From Closterium sp. Naga37s-1 (Eukaryota; Streptophyta; Zygnematophyceae; Desmidiales; Closteriaceae), in the NCBI GenBank assembly GCA_947471745.1, contig CANJKZ010000011.1:2294001-2358000 (forward strand): a DNA stretch of 64,000 bases. Direction: 5' to 3'. A model generated the notes under the pieces. It did no database searches, was not told where the DNA came from, and worked only from the letters and a program-made list of their open reading frames with translations. The number at the start of each line of letters is the position of its first letter. Positions within the stretch are counted from its first letter, which is position 1. This document shows, piece after piece, positions 48,001-55,937 of this stretch. Made by a program: the position numbers and the translations under genes.

Positions 48001-49435
48001 CCCTCCATCACCCCTTTGATGAGCCAGACCCCTCCATCACCCCTTTGATGAGCTAGACCCCTCCATCACCCCTTTGATGAGCTAGACCCCTCCATCACCC
48101 ATTTGATGAGGTAGACCCCTCCATCACCCCTTTGATGAGCTAGACCCCTCCACCACCCCTTTGATGAGCCAGACCCCTCCATCACCCCTTTGATAACCTA
48201 GACCCCTCCATCACCCCACGCCAACCATCTGTCTCCCGTCACCCTCGCCCATTAACGCTGCCCACCCGTTTTGCATCAGGCAAAGCTGGAGAGGCATCCG
48301 GTGTGGCCCAACCCAATTACCTGCCCTCCTTTCTTGTCTCAATCCCTTTCCCTTCCCCTTCCTTCCCCAACCCCTCGATGCTCCCCCGCAGTCACAGCTA
48401 CAGGGCTACCCCGTGTGGCACAACCCCAACGACGTGCTGCCCTTGCATGTTTACACCCCTCCCCTTTTCCCTCACACACAACCATCGCTCTCTCTTTCCG
48501 AACCCCCTTTATGCTCCCCCGCAGTCACAGGTACAGGGCTACCCCGTGTGGCACAACCCCAACGACGTGCTGCCCTTGCATGTTTACACCCCTCCCCTTT
48601 TCCCTCACACACAACCATCGCTCTCTCTTTCCGAACCCCCTTTATGCTCCCCGCAGTCACAGCTACAGGGCTACCCCGTGTGGCACAACCCCAACGACGT
48701 GCTGCCCTTGCATGTTTACACCCCTCCCCTTTTCCCTCACACACAACCATCGCTCTCTCTTTCCGAACCCCCTTTATGCTCCCCCGCAGTCACAGGTACA
48801 GGGCTACCCCGTGTGGCACAACCCCAACGACGTGCTGCCCTTGCATGTTTACACCCCTCCCCTTTTCCCTCACACACAACCATCGCTCTCTCTTTCCGAA
48901 CCCCCTTTATGCTCCCCGCAGTCACAGCTACAGGGCTACCCCGTGTGGCACAACCCCAACGATGTGCTGCCCTTCCTCGACCCCACCCACCCGCCGCCCA
49001 AGGCGTGCCCCAGCATCGTCAACGCCAAGCAGCTAGGTGCGGTGTCTGGCGTATGGTGTATGGTGTATGCTGTGTGGTGGATGGTGTGTGGACGAGTGGT
49101 GCAAGTTGTGCCACAGCAGCGTGAATGTTGAGCAGTTATGTGCGTGCATGTGGTGCATGTGGTGCATGTGGTGCATGTGGTGCATGTGGTGCATGTGGTG
49201 CATGTGGTGCATGTGGCGCATGTGGTGCATGGGGTGTGATTTTGTGTTTCCGTTCGTGAATCATGATCCTTCCAAGTTCCGCTTTCCAGTTTGGCTCTTC
49301 CCCCCAACCACCCGTTTATCCTGCTCACCTATATTCTTCCCCCATCCCCTTCCACCCTTCCCCCTCTTCCATGCCTCCCCTCTCCCACAATGTGTCTCCC
49401 CAGGCCTGCCCACAACCACTCCTTCCAAGCTGTGA
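19986..49435 (+). CDS. HPR1: peroxisomal hydroxypyruvate reductase (NADH-dependent), 13 exons
   Basis: The enzyme reduces hydroxypyruvate to D-glycerate in photorespiration. Exons: 19986-20012, 20130-20228, 20449-20532, 20756-20896, 21278-21399, 21905-21986, 22528-22600, 22953-23044, 23258-23332, 46397-46504, 47281-47403, 48922-49036, 49404-49435; all junctions are GT-AG and phases fit. They total 1,173 bp, 390 aa, close to plant HPR1. Landmarks: VFNPNGRFRVVSTKPMPGT at the start; NMAVGFNNVDVDAA (~100); Rossmann GAGRIG (173-178); SLHPVLDKTT; catalytic Arg274 in VNCSRGPVVDE; Glu303 in DEP; His321 in PHIASAS; C-terminal SKL (388-390), a type 1 peroxisomal signal on its own 32-bp exon. Intron 9 is 23,064 bp because of a tandem array, and intron 11 has a second array. 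Exons are intact, so the gene may be functional if the decoy acceptors are skipped. Confidence 0.93.
20974..21012. repeat. CAG microsatellite in intron 4
   Basis: About nine uninterrupted CAG triplets, then an imperfect extension, lie within intron 4 of the HPR gene (20897-21277). Confidence 0.85.
23691..46434 (+). repeat. giant tandem array of intron 9 acceptor plus truncated exon 10
   Basis: 165 head-to-tail units precede the real exon 10: 101 of 130 bp, 63 of 149 bp and one of 150 bp (22,667 bp between the first GAC at 23730 and the real exon at 46397). Every unit contains a pyrimidine tract, the acceptor CCTCCCCCGCAG and the first codons of exon 10 (DAILVTCSR), then VVDEV and about 75-95 bp of spacer. 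Relative to the real exon, the units lack six bases (Gly-Pro of NCSRGP) and have ACC for AAC (Thr for Asn). The 130-bp form fills 23.7-37.6 kb, with sporadic 149-bp units at about 26.8, 29.4, 32.2, 33.5 and 37.1 kb; the 149-bp form fills 37.7-46.4 kb. Units are nearly identical, which points to recent amplification or homogenisation. Confidence 0.97.
37660..46396 (+). repeat. 149-bp subfamily of the array
   Basis: Units here have a 19-base internal duplication, so that CCCATGCTTCTCCCATGCA is followed by CCCATGCGTCTCCCATGCA. One unit near 41.95 kb has an extra A (150 bp). Two units (near 43.25 and 44.44 kb) carry three bases otherwise found only in the terminal unit and real exon. Confidence 0.92.
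46660..46876. repeat. 30-bp minisatellite in intron 10
   Basis: Seven copies of a 30-base unit starting AACGCCTGAGAATGGCCTTG, with A/G variants, plus a partial eighth copy. It lies in intron 10 of the HPR gene (46505-47280). Confidence 0.92.
47462..47540 (+). repeat. diverged duplicate of the exon 11 tail with its donor site
   Basis: Sequence from GTGCCGCACA through GGCATGGCAGCCCTCGCTGC to GTGAGTTG repeats the second half of exon 11 (47335-47410) about 130 bases downstream, with many substitutions and an in-frame TAA. It is a dead exon fragment within intron 11 that retains the GTGAGT donor. Confidence 0.75.
47731..48217. repeat. 29-bp minisatellite in intron 11
   Basis: About 16-17 copies of a unit starting GATGAGCTAGACCCCTCCAT, with a few variants (GAGCCAG, GAGGTAG, one unit lacking GATGA). 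Confidence 0.93.
48277..48921 (+). repeat. tandem array of intron 11 acceptor plus 5' part of exon 12
   Basis: Four close copies of acceptor plus exon 12 start (SQLQGYPVWHNPNDVLP) begin at 48392, 48525, 48657 and 48790. The real exon 12 at 48922 is the fifth of the series. Spacing alternates 133/132/133/132, and the units alternate CAGCTACAG and CAGGTACAG, so the array is a dimeric (265-bp) higher-order repeat. An older, diverged copy starts after CAG at 48279. The decoy copies diverge after the codons for DVLP into a TTGCATGTTTACACC spacer. The same architecture as the intron 9 array, but independent of it. Confidence 0.93.
49141..49225. repeat. 9-bp microsatellite (TGGTGCATG) in intron 12
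   Basis: About nine copies of TGGTGCATG with one variant, between exon 12 and the short SKL exon. Confidence 0.88.
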
Positions 49436-50117
49436 CCGCTCACGGGCCCACACATTGCCTCTCATACCGTAATCATGTCTCTTTATTTTTTGTAGTTTTT
49501 TATTGCATCTAAGAATGTGAAGCTGGTTTAAAATAAGGCTACCTTTGTAGCTGGGTTCAGTGTGTTGCCAAGTGCTATTATTGGTGGTCAATCTGAGAGT
49601 AAGGGATCCTGGAACACCAAGGGATAGGACCTCAGAACATCTATTAGGAAAAGACTGCAGTTGAAGACCTCCACAATCCATCCAACTACTCAACAAGTGC
49701 AATTGACCAGGACGTGAACAAGCCACTGATAATACATACCTGTCGTAAACCCCCGGATATAAGGGTGCGTTCTAAGCCCATGTCAAGCAGGCTAACATGA
49801 AGCTGTCAAGGGTTTGGATTTGATTGATGATGACGTGGAACGATCGGAGCCGTTGATAGCCTTGTATCAGGAAACTTGACATGGGCTAAGAACGTACACT
49901 GAAACCCCCTCCATTGTATGGCTAATTTTTTCAGTGTAAATCGCCCTGATACCCTGATAATCAGGGTAATTTTTTTCAGGGGCTTCGATTTTCCTGATAT
50001 CTCAGGGTTTACGTTTTAGGCACACTTTGGCCCTAGTGTAATCGATTGTCTTAGTGAGTTTTACCCTGAAGAGAGTAACCCCCCCCCCCCCCCCCCCCAC
50101 CCCCCAGGCCCTCAGAT
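49436..50117. other. HPR 3' flank and anonymous repeat-like DNA
   Basis: Downstream of the HPR stop is a T-rich segment (49480-49505) that could hold the poly(A) site; no clear signal. From 49920 on, CCTGATA/ATCAGGG motifs recur, followed by a run of 20 C at 50079-50098. No gene seen. Confidence 0.4.
49765..49897. mobile_element. 133-bp inverted-repeat element (MITE-like)
   Basis: A 23-base end containing CGTTCT then AGCCCATGTCAAG (49765-49787) is repeated inverted at 49875-49897 with two mismatches. It is short, has no coding capacity and could fold into a long hairpin. No convincing target duplication is visible, so a mobile origin is inference. Confidence 0.5.
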
Positions 50118-50297
50118 ATATTATAATTTGTAAAAGTGTAACACTTTTTCAAATTTCGTATTGTGAAAGCGAGGGCGTGGCCAGCAAAGCAAAGGTAGCG
50201 GCTCGACGCTACTCACCCCTCTTTTGCCTACAAAAGAGGAACATGATTCCAGTAGCTCCACCCACGTTCTTCATTTCCATTTTCTAGTTTTACTTTC
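50118..50297 (+). repeat. split direct repeat A1
   Basis: 180 bp starting ATATTATAATTTG, same as A2 (55633-55812) apart from about three bases. Confidence 0.88.
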
Positions 50298-50393
50298 TAG
50301 TTCTCGTTCATCCTGGCGAAGACGCAATCTCTCCCGCGGTTCAAGTCCCCGTCAACCCTTCTTACCGACATTCTCCAACACAACCTGGCGAAC

Positions 50394-51551
50394 ATGGCTC
50401 CCACCAACACTACCCCGAATAACGCTGCGGACAACGCGAACGCGCCCGGGGCACCCGACCGCCGCGGAAAACGCCCTGCTGAAGATAATTTCGGCGAGGG
50501 CACTTCAGGCGTCGAAGTGCTGCTCGAGAGCAACTCCCGAGCCCCCTATGAAGAAGCACGCGCGACTGTGAAACAGTCGCGCGTGCCTCCTGCTGACGAG
50601 CGTGTGGCTGCCAGGCAGCTGCGCGTTCCGGTCAAGTCAACGCCGGCTGACGCGGACGGCGACGCTGGTCAACCGGGGCCCACTCTGCAGAAGCGACAGA
50701 AGGCAGCGACCCCAGTAGAAGCCGCCCCAGTCAACCCCCTCGCGTCCCTCACTGCGCAGCAGATGCAGGCACTGCTCTCGATGTTACAGCAGCACGCCCC
50801 AATTACAATCGCAACTTCCTGCGACTATATTTCAGCACCTGCAAAAATCGAAAATCAGAAAGAAGTCACCGCTCCCCGCGCAAACAAGGCTGCTCGCGTC
50901 AACGATACCACTGCCGCACCACTCCCCGCTCCCGTACCGGCACTGATCGCCGCTCAAGACGACAGCGACGACTCAGAGAACGACGATGGTGAGGCCCCCA
51001 ACAACATTACCCGTCGTCGTATTATCGCACCCGCACCTTCTCTTCCACCCCTCAACCCCACACCCGCACCCACCACCTTCATGCGCAAAGGCGTGCGCGA
51101 TCAGGCAGAGGTTTTCTCTGCTATCCAGGCATACCTGAAGCACGTCAATTTCAAGCTCCAGCACGGCGACGTCGAAAGCGCCCTCGCCAACGTCGCGGAA
51201 ATCGAATCGCTCATCCACAAGCGCTTCGAGATCCTCTTGGTAGCGGACGAGGCGGGGTTTGAAGCTGCCGACCGCTTTCAGCTGTACCAGTCCAAGAGTG
51301 TGTTAACCTCACGCTCATACAAGCTTGCAATTGCGGATGTGGCGGCTCTCAAGCGTGCACGCGCCGGCTACACTCGCGGTAATCGCATGCCTACCCGAGA
51401 GGGCGAAACGGAAGGCAAGGGTATGCCATCCGCAAGCTGCCACGAACCCCGCTTCAAAGGGGTGTGCTTCCGCTGCGGCCAGCCCGGCCATATGGCCAAT
51501 GCTTGCCCTATGGGAGGGCGAGGCGCTCAAGGCCCCTCACCAGTCGTGTGA
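50394..51551 (+). CDS. gag-like protein of the DIRS-type element
   Basis: 385 codons from an ATG. The N-terminal half is Ala/Pro/Arg-rich and probably disordered. A QMQALLSMLQQH helix lies near residue 122, and a conserved helical part (EVFSAIQAYLKHVNFKLQHG to EIESLIHKRFEILLVAD) near 240-290. A CCHC zinc knuckle, CFRCGQPGHMANAC, sits at ~360-373, close to the C-terminus. The zinc knuckle and its position ahead of the RT gene support a nucleocapsid/gag role. The frame is intact. Confidence 0.75.
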   Translation: MAPTNTTPNNAADNANAPGAPDRRGKRPAEDNFGEGTSGVEVLLESNSRAPYEEARATVKQSRVPPADERVAARQLRVPVKSTPADADGDAGQPGPTLQKRQKAATPVEAAPVNPLASLTAQQMQALLSMLQQHAPITIATSCDYISAPAKIENQKEVTAPRANKAARVNDTTAAPLPAPVPALIAAQDDSDDSENDDGEAPNNITRRRIIAPAPSLPPLNPTPAPTTFMRKGVRDQAEVFSAIQAYLKHVNFKLQHGDVESALANVAEIESLIHKRFEILLVADEAGFEAADRFQLYQSKSVLTSRSYKLAIADVAALKRARAGYTRGNRMPTREGETEGKGMPSASCHEPRFKGVCFRCGQPGHMANACPMGGRGAQGPSPVV

Positions 51552-51744
51552 GGAGGCACACGGGGCGACGCCCCTTGCCACTATGCCGGGGGGCGTAGGT
51601 GGGAGCACCGAGGGTGCATGGCTGGTAGCTAGCATGGGGTATGGGCTGAAGGACTTAGAAATCCCTAGCCATAAGGGCGGATATGGGGGTTGTACATGCT
51701 ATGTACCCATGTGTGGAGTATAAGTAATGAATTTCTCTTGTTTT

Positions 51745-52208
51745 AATTCAAAAAAAAAAAAAAAAAAGAGTGAGAAAGAAGGCAAGTGGAACCAAGGCAG
51801 CAACCTTGCAGCACGAGCAGCCCCCTGACTAGAAGGGAAGACTAAGGAGGAAAGAGGCAGAAACTGAGATAGGAAAGAACACGTGAGAATAAGGGGCAGA
51901 GATTGAGAAGAAGAGCAAACGGGAGAAAGCGGAAGAGAGAGGGAGAGAGAGCTAGAGAAAGAGAAGGAGAGGGAGAGCGAGGGAGGGAGAGAGAGAGGTG
52001 TAGAGAGAGAGAGAGAAAGAGGGAGAGAGAGAGAGGGAGAGAGGGTGAGAACGAGGGAGAGAAGGAGGGCGACGGAAGGAGGCCTCACGAACCAAGAGGC
52101 TCGGGAATTAAAAAAAAAAAAAAAAAAAAAGACCCTCACCCGCCCAAGAGGCCCGCATAAGGATGCGAGGCAGCCCGTTAGAGACTTCAAAAAAAAAAAA
52201 AAAAAAAA

Positions 52209-52293
<85 letters not shown>

Positions 52294-52316
52294 GGGAGAG
52301 ATAGAGAGAGAGAGCA

Positions 52317-52393
<77 letters not shown>

Positions 52394-52400
52394 TGGGAGA
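51745..52400. repeat. poly(A) runs and GA microsatellites between gag and RT
   Basis: Three A runs of about 18-21 bases (near 51750, 52110 and 52190) are each followed by purine-rich GA/GAGG repeats; the longest (GA)n blocks lie at 52210-52280 and 52325-52390. The block separates gag from RT in the DIRS-type element and looks like later insertions or microsatellite growth rather than part of the element. Confidence 0.8.
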
Positions 52401-52527
52401 ATGTGGAAAGGAGAAGGACTGGAGGAAGGATGGTACACGGAGATCTTGAAGGCATAGCACCGAGTATGTATAAGCCCCCGGGCTGGCCTTATGACCAAAG
52501 GCTAATCACCCAATACACCACACCCGG

Positions 52528-54525
52528 TTGCCCCCACGTGTAGTGGCAGACGACAAGTGGCGAGCGGCGGAATGGGACCCATACGAGAACGCGGTCACAG
52601 ACGACATGGTGAAGGTCATGCGCAACCGATTGCGTAACCAACTGCACTGGTGGATATCGTGGTGCGGCAGCAGTTTTATTATCTCGATCATTGCCAGGGG
52701 ATATTGGTTGCCTTGGAAAACTACAGAACCACCCTTCGAAACAACAAACCACGCGGGTGTTCACGCACACACCACGTTCACTCGTGAGGCCATTCGCGAC
52801 TTAATTACGTCGGGCGCGGCCACAAAGGTATCCTTGCGGACTGCGCTCTCGTGCGTAAGCCCACTCAACGTGGTGGAACAACGCGACAAATGTCGCCTCA
52901 TCCTCGACCTACGCAAGGTCAACCAACACCTCCAAGTCCCCAAATTCAAATACGAGGGCCTGAATCGGGTTTCAGAGATCATTCGACGCAACGACTGGTT
53001 GTTCACCATTGACCTAAAGTCGGGCTACCACCATGTTGAGATGCACCCATCATGCTGTAAATTCCTAGGCTTCCAATTCGAAGGCGAGTTCTACTGCTTC
53101 CGAGCTTTGCCGTTTGGACTGGCGACAGCACCTTTCGTCTTCACCCAGTTGATCAAGCAATTGGCCAAACGTTGGCGAGCATGTGGCGTCCGCGTAATCC
53201 CATATGTTGACGACTTGCTATCCCTCTGTGACTCTGCGGAGCAAGCACGCAAGACATGCACAGAGGTTCTACGCGACTTGGGGGCGGCAGGTTTTGTGAT
53301 CAACGAGAAAAAATCGCACCTCCAGCCGGCCCATCAAACACGGTTTTTGGGGATGGAGCTTGACACGGAAAGCGGCATGTTTGGCATCGGATCCGATCGG
53401 CGGGCACAGTTCCTGGACACGCTCAACACACTCATCTCTAAAGGGCAACGCGGCCAACAAGTCCCAATTCGGCAAGTCGCTCGTATCACCGGAATGTTGA
53501 GCTCCATGTCCCTCGCATTGGGCACGACGACACGCGCCTTCTGCCACGAGCTGCTACAATTAATTGATGCAGCGGAATCTTGGCAGTCAAGAATCTGGAT
53601 GCCACGGGCCGCCATTGAGGAGCTGATCTTCTGGCAACTGCACTTTGACCAATTTAATGGTGCCCCATTTCACCTGAGCCATCAATTCGATGCCGTGATC
53701 CACGTCGACGCGAGCGCTCACAGCTGGGGCGCCACCCTCACCAAGTTTACCGACGCGTCGTATGAGGCAAGCGCCAGCATGCCGAGCGAGCTCCTCCCAA
53801 CCTCAAGCACTCAAAGGGAGCTCGAGGGAGTCCTCTGGGTGCTAGAGACGTTCACGTCTCACATCAAAAGCGGCCACGTTTTGGTTCGCGTGGACAACCA
53901 AGGAGTCGTGTTTATCTTGCGCAAAGGGGGGTCCAGCCAACCTCGGCTGACACTGACATGTCAAGCAGTCATACAGTTCTGCCTCAAGAACCATACACGC
54001 CTGGCAATCGAATGGATCCCACGGGAGCTAAATGCCCACGCGGACGAACTGTCTATAATCCAAGACCACGACGACTACTCGCTGCACATGCCATGGTTCC
54101 TCCTACTGGAACGCCGATGGGGTCCCCACACGATTGACCTCTTTGTGAACATTACCAACAAGAAGCTGCCACGATTTTGCTCCAAGATACCGCACCCAAG
54201 CGCCACAGCAATTGACGCGTTCTCGATCTCGTGGAAAGGCGAGCGGTGCTTCACCTTTCCGCCCCCCGGCTTGATCCCGGCCACACTCTCTCACGCCAGG
54301 CGCACACAAGCCGAGTTGACACTCGTCGTCCCCAAGTGGCCGGGAGCAGCATGGTGGCCGTTGCTACAACCCTCCCCACAGAAATGGGCCCCAGAAGTGA
54401 TCGCATGCTTGCCCCTCGCGCAAGGAAGCCAGTGCCTTCGACCTAGCACGCACGCAACAGCATTTTCCGGACTCGGCCTACCGCATAGCCCAATCATTGC
54501 CCTGCATGTAAAATATCATATGTAA
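52528..54525 (+). CDS. reverse transcriptase-RNase H of the DIRS-type element
   Basis: A 665-codon open frame without a convincing ATG at its 5' end, so the start is unknown. RT motifs in order: KCRLILDLRKVNQHL (~118), FTIDLKSGYHHVEM (~160), ALPFGLATAPFVF (~195), catalytic IPYVDDLLSL (~225), and INEKKSHLQP...RFLGMELD (~255-275). The RNase H follows: VIHVDASAHSWGATL (~390), RELEGVLWVLE (~430), VRVDNQGVVFIL (~453), NAHADELS (~498). A C-terminal domain, HTIDLFVNITNKKLPRFCSK, is typical of the DIRS/Ngaro lineage. All RT and RNase H acidic residues appear to be present. Confidence 0.85.
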   Translation: MPPRVVADDKWRAAEWDPYENAVTDDMVKVMRNRLRNQLHWWISWCGSSFIISIIARGYWLPWKTTEPPFETTNHAGVHAHTTFTREAIRDLITSGAATKVSLRTALSCVSPLNVVEQRDKCRLILDLRKVNQHLQVPKFKYEGLNRVSEIIRRNDWLFTIDLKSGYHHVEMHPSCCKFLGFQFEGEFYCFRALPFGLATAPFVFTQLIKQLAKRWRACGVRVIPYVDDLLSLCDSAEQARKTCTEVLRDLGAAGFVINEKKSHLQPAHQTRFLGMELDTESGMFGIGSDRRAQFLDTLNTLISKGQRGQQVPIRQVARITGMLSSMSLALGTTTRAFCHELLQLIDAAESWQSRIWMPRAAIEELIFWQLHFDQFNGAPFHLSHQFDAVIHVDASAHSWGATLTKFTDASYEASASMPSELLPTSSTQRELEGVLWVLETFTSHIKSGHVLVRVDNQGVVFILRKGGSSQPRLTLTCQAVIQFCLKNHTRLAIEWIPRELNAHADELSIIQDHDDYSLHMPWFLLLERRWGPHTIDLFVNITNKKLPRFCSKIPHPSATAIDAFSISWKGERCFTFPPPGLIPATLSHARRTQAELTLVVPKWPGAAWWPLLQPSPQKWAPEVIACLPLAQGSQCLRPSTHATAFSGLGLPHSPIIALHVKYHM

Positions 54526-54548
54526 CTAATATTCGAATGGTAATTATT

Positions 54549-55591
54549 TCAGGATTGTTGACCAAGCTTCAAAACCAACTGTTACAAGTTATAAATGATG
54601 TTCGCGCACCATCCACGATCGAGACATATCAACCTTACTGGCTCAAATTTCGCAACTTCTGCACTCGAGTCAAGTTAGCATTCCTGCCAGCGACGGACCT
54701 CACGCTGGCACTCTACCTAGTCCACGCGCTGAACACCAAGGCAACGGTGTCAGCGATCAACCTCACGTGCTCCGCCGTGGCCTTCGCCCATCGCATGACC
54801 GGCGAGGCATCCCCAACGAATGGCCCGTTCACGCTGCAAGTACGGGAGTTTGCTAAGCGACATGGCCTACGCCCGACTAGGACCAAGGAACCCGTGTCAC
54901 TCCATCAAGTGCACAACATGGCACGACCCTTCCTAGAATCAACAGTGCCGGCGGAATATCAAAAGGCTTGATACCTCTCTTGATGTTCGCAGCATTCCTG
55001 CGCTACTCCGACCTGATCTCCCTCCAATGGAACGACATCCAGTTTGAAGGGGCGGCCATGTGGCTACTGATCCCATACTCCAAGACGGACCAAGAAGGCA
55101 AGGGCACGTGGATCCCGGTCGCAGTGTTAGCAGGGCCCTACTGCGCAGTGAGATGCACACGGGAGTTCATTCGCATCGCAGGCCTTACAAACATGCCACA
55201 CGGACCTCTGATCCGGGTTTTCAACAAAAGGGCACAAGCCTCGCCGCACGACAAATCGCCTTCATATCCAACCATCTGGAGCTGGTGCCTCGAGGCTTGC
55301 AGGAAGGCGGGACTCGACGCCACGCACATCGGAACACACTCATTCCACAAGGGCGCAGCAACAGCAGCAGCAGCTTTAGGCATCCCCGACCGGCTCTTCA
55401 AACGAATGGGGCGCTGGCGTAGCGACGGCACGAAGGACCTATACGTCACCATTGCCCAAGACCAACTCATCGACCTCTCCACCCAGCTGCAGGACACCTC
55501 AGCAGCCCCATCGCCTGCTAGGCACCAGCAATCGTTGGAGAGGCACCGCCGACCCAAAATGCACTTGCCTCAGAAGACCCACTTGGAATGA
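54549..55591 (+). pseudogene. tyrosine recombinase of the DIRS-type element, frame-shifted
   Basis: The first frame (54549-54971) has the core-binding helices, including APSTIETYQPYWLKFRNFC. The catalytic domain follows in another frame (54968-55591): FLRYSDLISLQW with the first Arg, a Lys in PYSKTDQEGKG, then THSFHKGAATAAAALGI, GRWRSDGTKDLYV with the nucleophile Tyr. The two frames overlap near 54968, so one base is missing or a -1 shift is used. In HSFHKG the position of the second catalytic Arg (H-x-x-R) appears to be His. The 3' end overlaps repeat B1. Confidence 0.78.
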
Positions 55592-55634
55592 AGCACGCTG
55601 CCTTTGCAAGATGGACTAAGCAAGCTTTCACAAT
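55578..55634 (+). repeat. split direct repeat B1
   Basis: Begins CCCACTTGGAATGAAGCACG, ends TTTCACAAT; recurs as B2 (55863-55937). It overlaps the stop codon of the recombinase. Confidence 0.82.
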
Positions 55635-55812
55635 ATTATAATTTGTAAAAGTGTAACATTTTTTCAATTTTCGTATTGTGAAAGCGAGGGCGTGGCCAGC
55701 AAAGCAAAGGTAGCGGCTCGACGCTACTCACCCCTCTTTTGCCTACAAAAGAGGAACGTGATTCCAGTAGCTCCACCCACGTTCTTCATTTCCATTTTCT
55801 AGTTTTACTTTC
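55633..55812 (+). repeat. split direct repeat A2
   Basis: 180 bp copy of A1 placed directly after B1. Confidence 0.88.
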
Positions 55813-55862
55813 CCACCACCCACCCCATTGTGTATCATTGATGAACGAGAACGTTGTACTTG

Positions 55863-55937
55863 CCCACTTGGAATGAAGCACGCTGCCTTTGAAGCACGCT
55901 GCCTTTGCAAGATGGACTAAGCAAGCTTTCACAATCA
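55863..55937 (+). repeat. split direct repeat B2
   Basis: Copy of B1 with an internal duplication of GAAGCACGCTGCCTTT, marking the right end of the element. Confidence 0.82.

Larger units (their letters stand above)
50118..55937 (+). mobile_element. DIRS/Ngaro-like tyrosine-recombinase retrotransposon
   Basis: The element has a zinc-knuckle gag, an RT-RNase H gene of DIRS type and a tyrosine recombinase instead of an integrase. The ends are split direct repeats: A1 at 50118-50297 recurs as A2 at 55633-55812 (180 bp, about three differences), and B1 at 55578-55634 recurs as B2 at 55863-55937. The order A1-genes-B1-A2-B2 is that of PAT/Ngaro-type elements, which integrate through a circular intermediate and leave no target duplication; none is seen. 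Confidence 0.85.

Noticed and set aside
48271-49131. Proline-rich 286-codon protein on +
   Set aside because: It is a frame across intron 11 repeats plus exon 12; overlapping frames of similar length exist because the decoy units repeat.
51699-52543. Ser/Leu-rich (minus) and Arg/Glu-rich (plus) proteins
   Set aside because: Translations of (GA)n/(CT)n microsatellites.
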